Origin: Pyrinomonadaceae bacterium
Lineage (GTDB): Bacteria; Acidobacteriota; Blastocatellia; Pyrinomonadales; Pyrinomonadaceae
Length of the DNA: 6,047 nucleotides
NCBI GenBank assembly: GCA_014379795.1
Contig: JACMLC010000750.1
Span: 1 to 6,047 of the forward strand
Reading direction: 5' to 3'
Shown: positions 5,902-6,047 of the stretch, one piece after another
Layout of the letters: the number at the start of each line of letters is the position of its first letter
How positions within the stretch are numbered: position 1 is the first letter of the stretch
The notes under the pieces: model-generated
Told to the model about the DNA's origin: nothing
The model's input: the letters and a program-made list of their open reading frames with translations, nothing else
Database searches by the model: none
Made by a program: the position numbers and the translations under genes

Positions 5902-6047
5902 GCGATAGCTTTAGCTTGACCAATCAAGAATAGAAATTATTTGAAGACTGTGCATAAATCAGATTGACGAATCTGCATGATTTCCGAGCATTATCAACTT
6001 TTCTCGATTTGCTCTGGTAGGTGATGAAAAACTCGGAGCTAGGATTC
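5902..6047. other. AT-richer upstream region with no assignable gene
   Basis: This 146-nt stretch precedes the GT2 start. It is visibly lower in GC than the coding sequence and probably holds the promoter of the GT2 gene, but I find no convincing paired -35/-10 boxes in either direction. Short open stretches reach the right edge on both strands, for example ATGAAAAACTCGGAG from 6024 on the plus strand. None has recognisable protein content, so no edge gene is called. Confidence 0.5.
5960..5975. repeat. Small perfect hairpin upstream of the GT2 gene
   Basis: CAGATT at 5960-5965 and AATCTG at 5970-5975 are perfect 6-nt reverse complements around the loop GACG. It lies 59 nt before the GT2 ATG. 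It could be an operator half-site pair or a weak RNA hairpin. No T-run follows it on either strand, so a terminator is unlikely. At this size chance is also possible. Confidence 0.35.

Noticed and set aside
1..6047. CRISPR arrays, tRNA or rRNA genes, riboswitches
   Set aside because: No direct repeats with regular 30-40 nt spacers and no cloverleaf or rRNA-like sequence were seen. The only repeats are the 9-nt periodic inverted elements.

Overview
All recognisable genes lie on the minus strand, so the locus reads from right to left. Five protein-coding genes are visible, four complete and one cut by the left edge. All five fit a surface- or exo-polysaccharide biosynthesis cluster. In transcription order they are a family 2 glycosyltransferase (5901 to 4933), an asparagine-synthase-type glutamine amidotransferase (4758 to 2809), a polysaccharide-deacetylase-like protein (2812 to 1625), a family 4 glycosyltransferase (1488 to 289), and the N-terminus of a protein resembling heparinase II/III or alginate-lyase family polysaccharide lyases (268, running off the left edge).

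The organism cannot be fixed from sequence alone. The genes are moderately GC-rich, with many GCG and CGC codons. Ribosome-binding sites are weak or absent, and GTG starts are probable at two genes. The spacers carry 9-nt periodic repeats of the kinds CACAGAGNN and CGCAAAGNN. From memory, this combination of gene types and repeats is common in Acidobacteriota (for example Blastocatellia) and in some other environmental phyla. That assignment is inference.

Layout from right to left: 5902-6047 is AT-richer and has no assignable gene, only a small perfect hairpin. The GT2 gene follows. The 174-nt spacer at 4759-4932 holds a long interrupted inverted repeat built of CTTTGCG/CGCAAAG units. asnB and the deacetylase-like gene follow as a tightly coupled pair with an ATGA overlap. 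The 136-nt spacer at 1489-1624 holds a second long inverted repeat (31-nt arms, one mismatch) built of CACAGAG/CTCTGTG units. The GT4 gene starts only 15 nt beyond this repeat. A 20-nt gap then leads to the lyase-like gene.

A plausible combined role is that the two glycosyltransferases add sugars to a lipid-linked glycan, the amidotransferase converts a carboxylate (for example on a uronic acid) to an amide or supplies nitrogen, the deacetylase-like protein trims acyl groups, and the lyase-like protein edits or releases the polymer. The substrates are not readable from the sequence. The most unusual content is the pair of spacer inverted repeats, which share one 9-nt design, (CRCARAGNN)n, although their cores differ.
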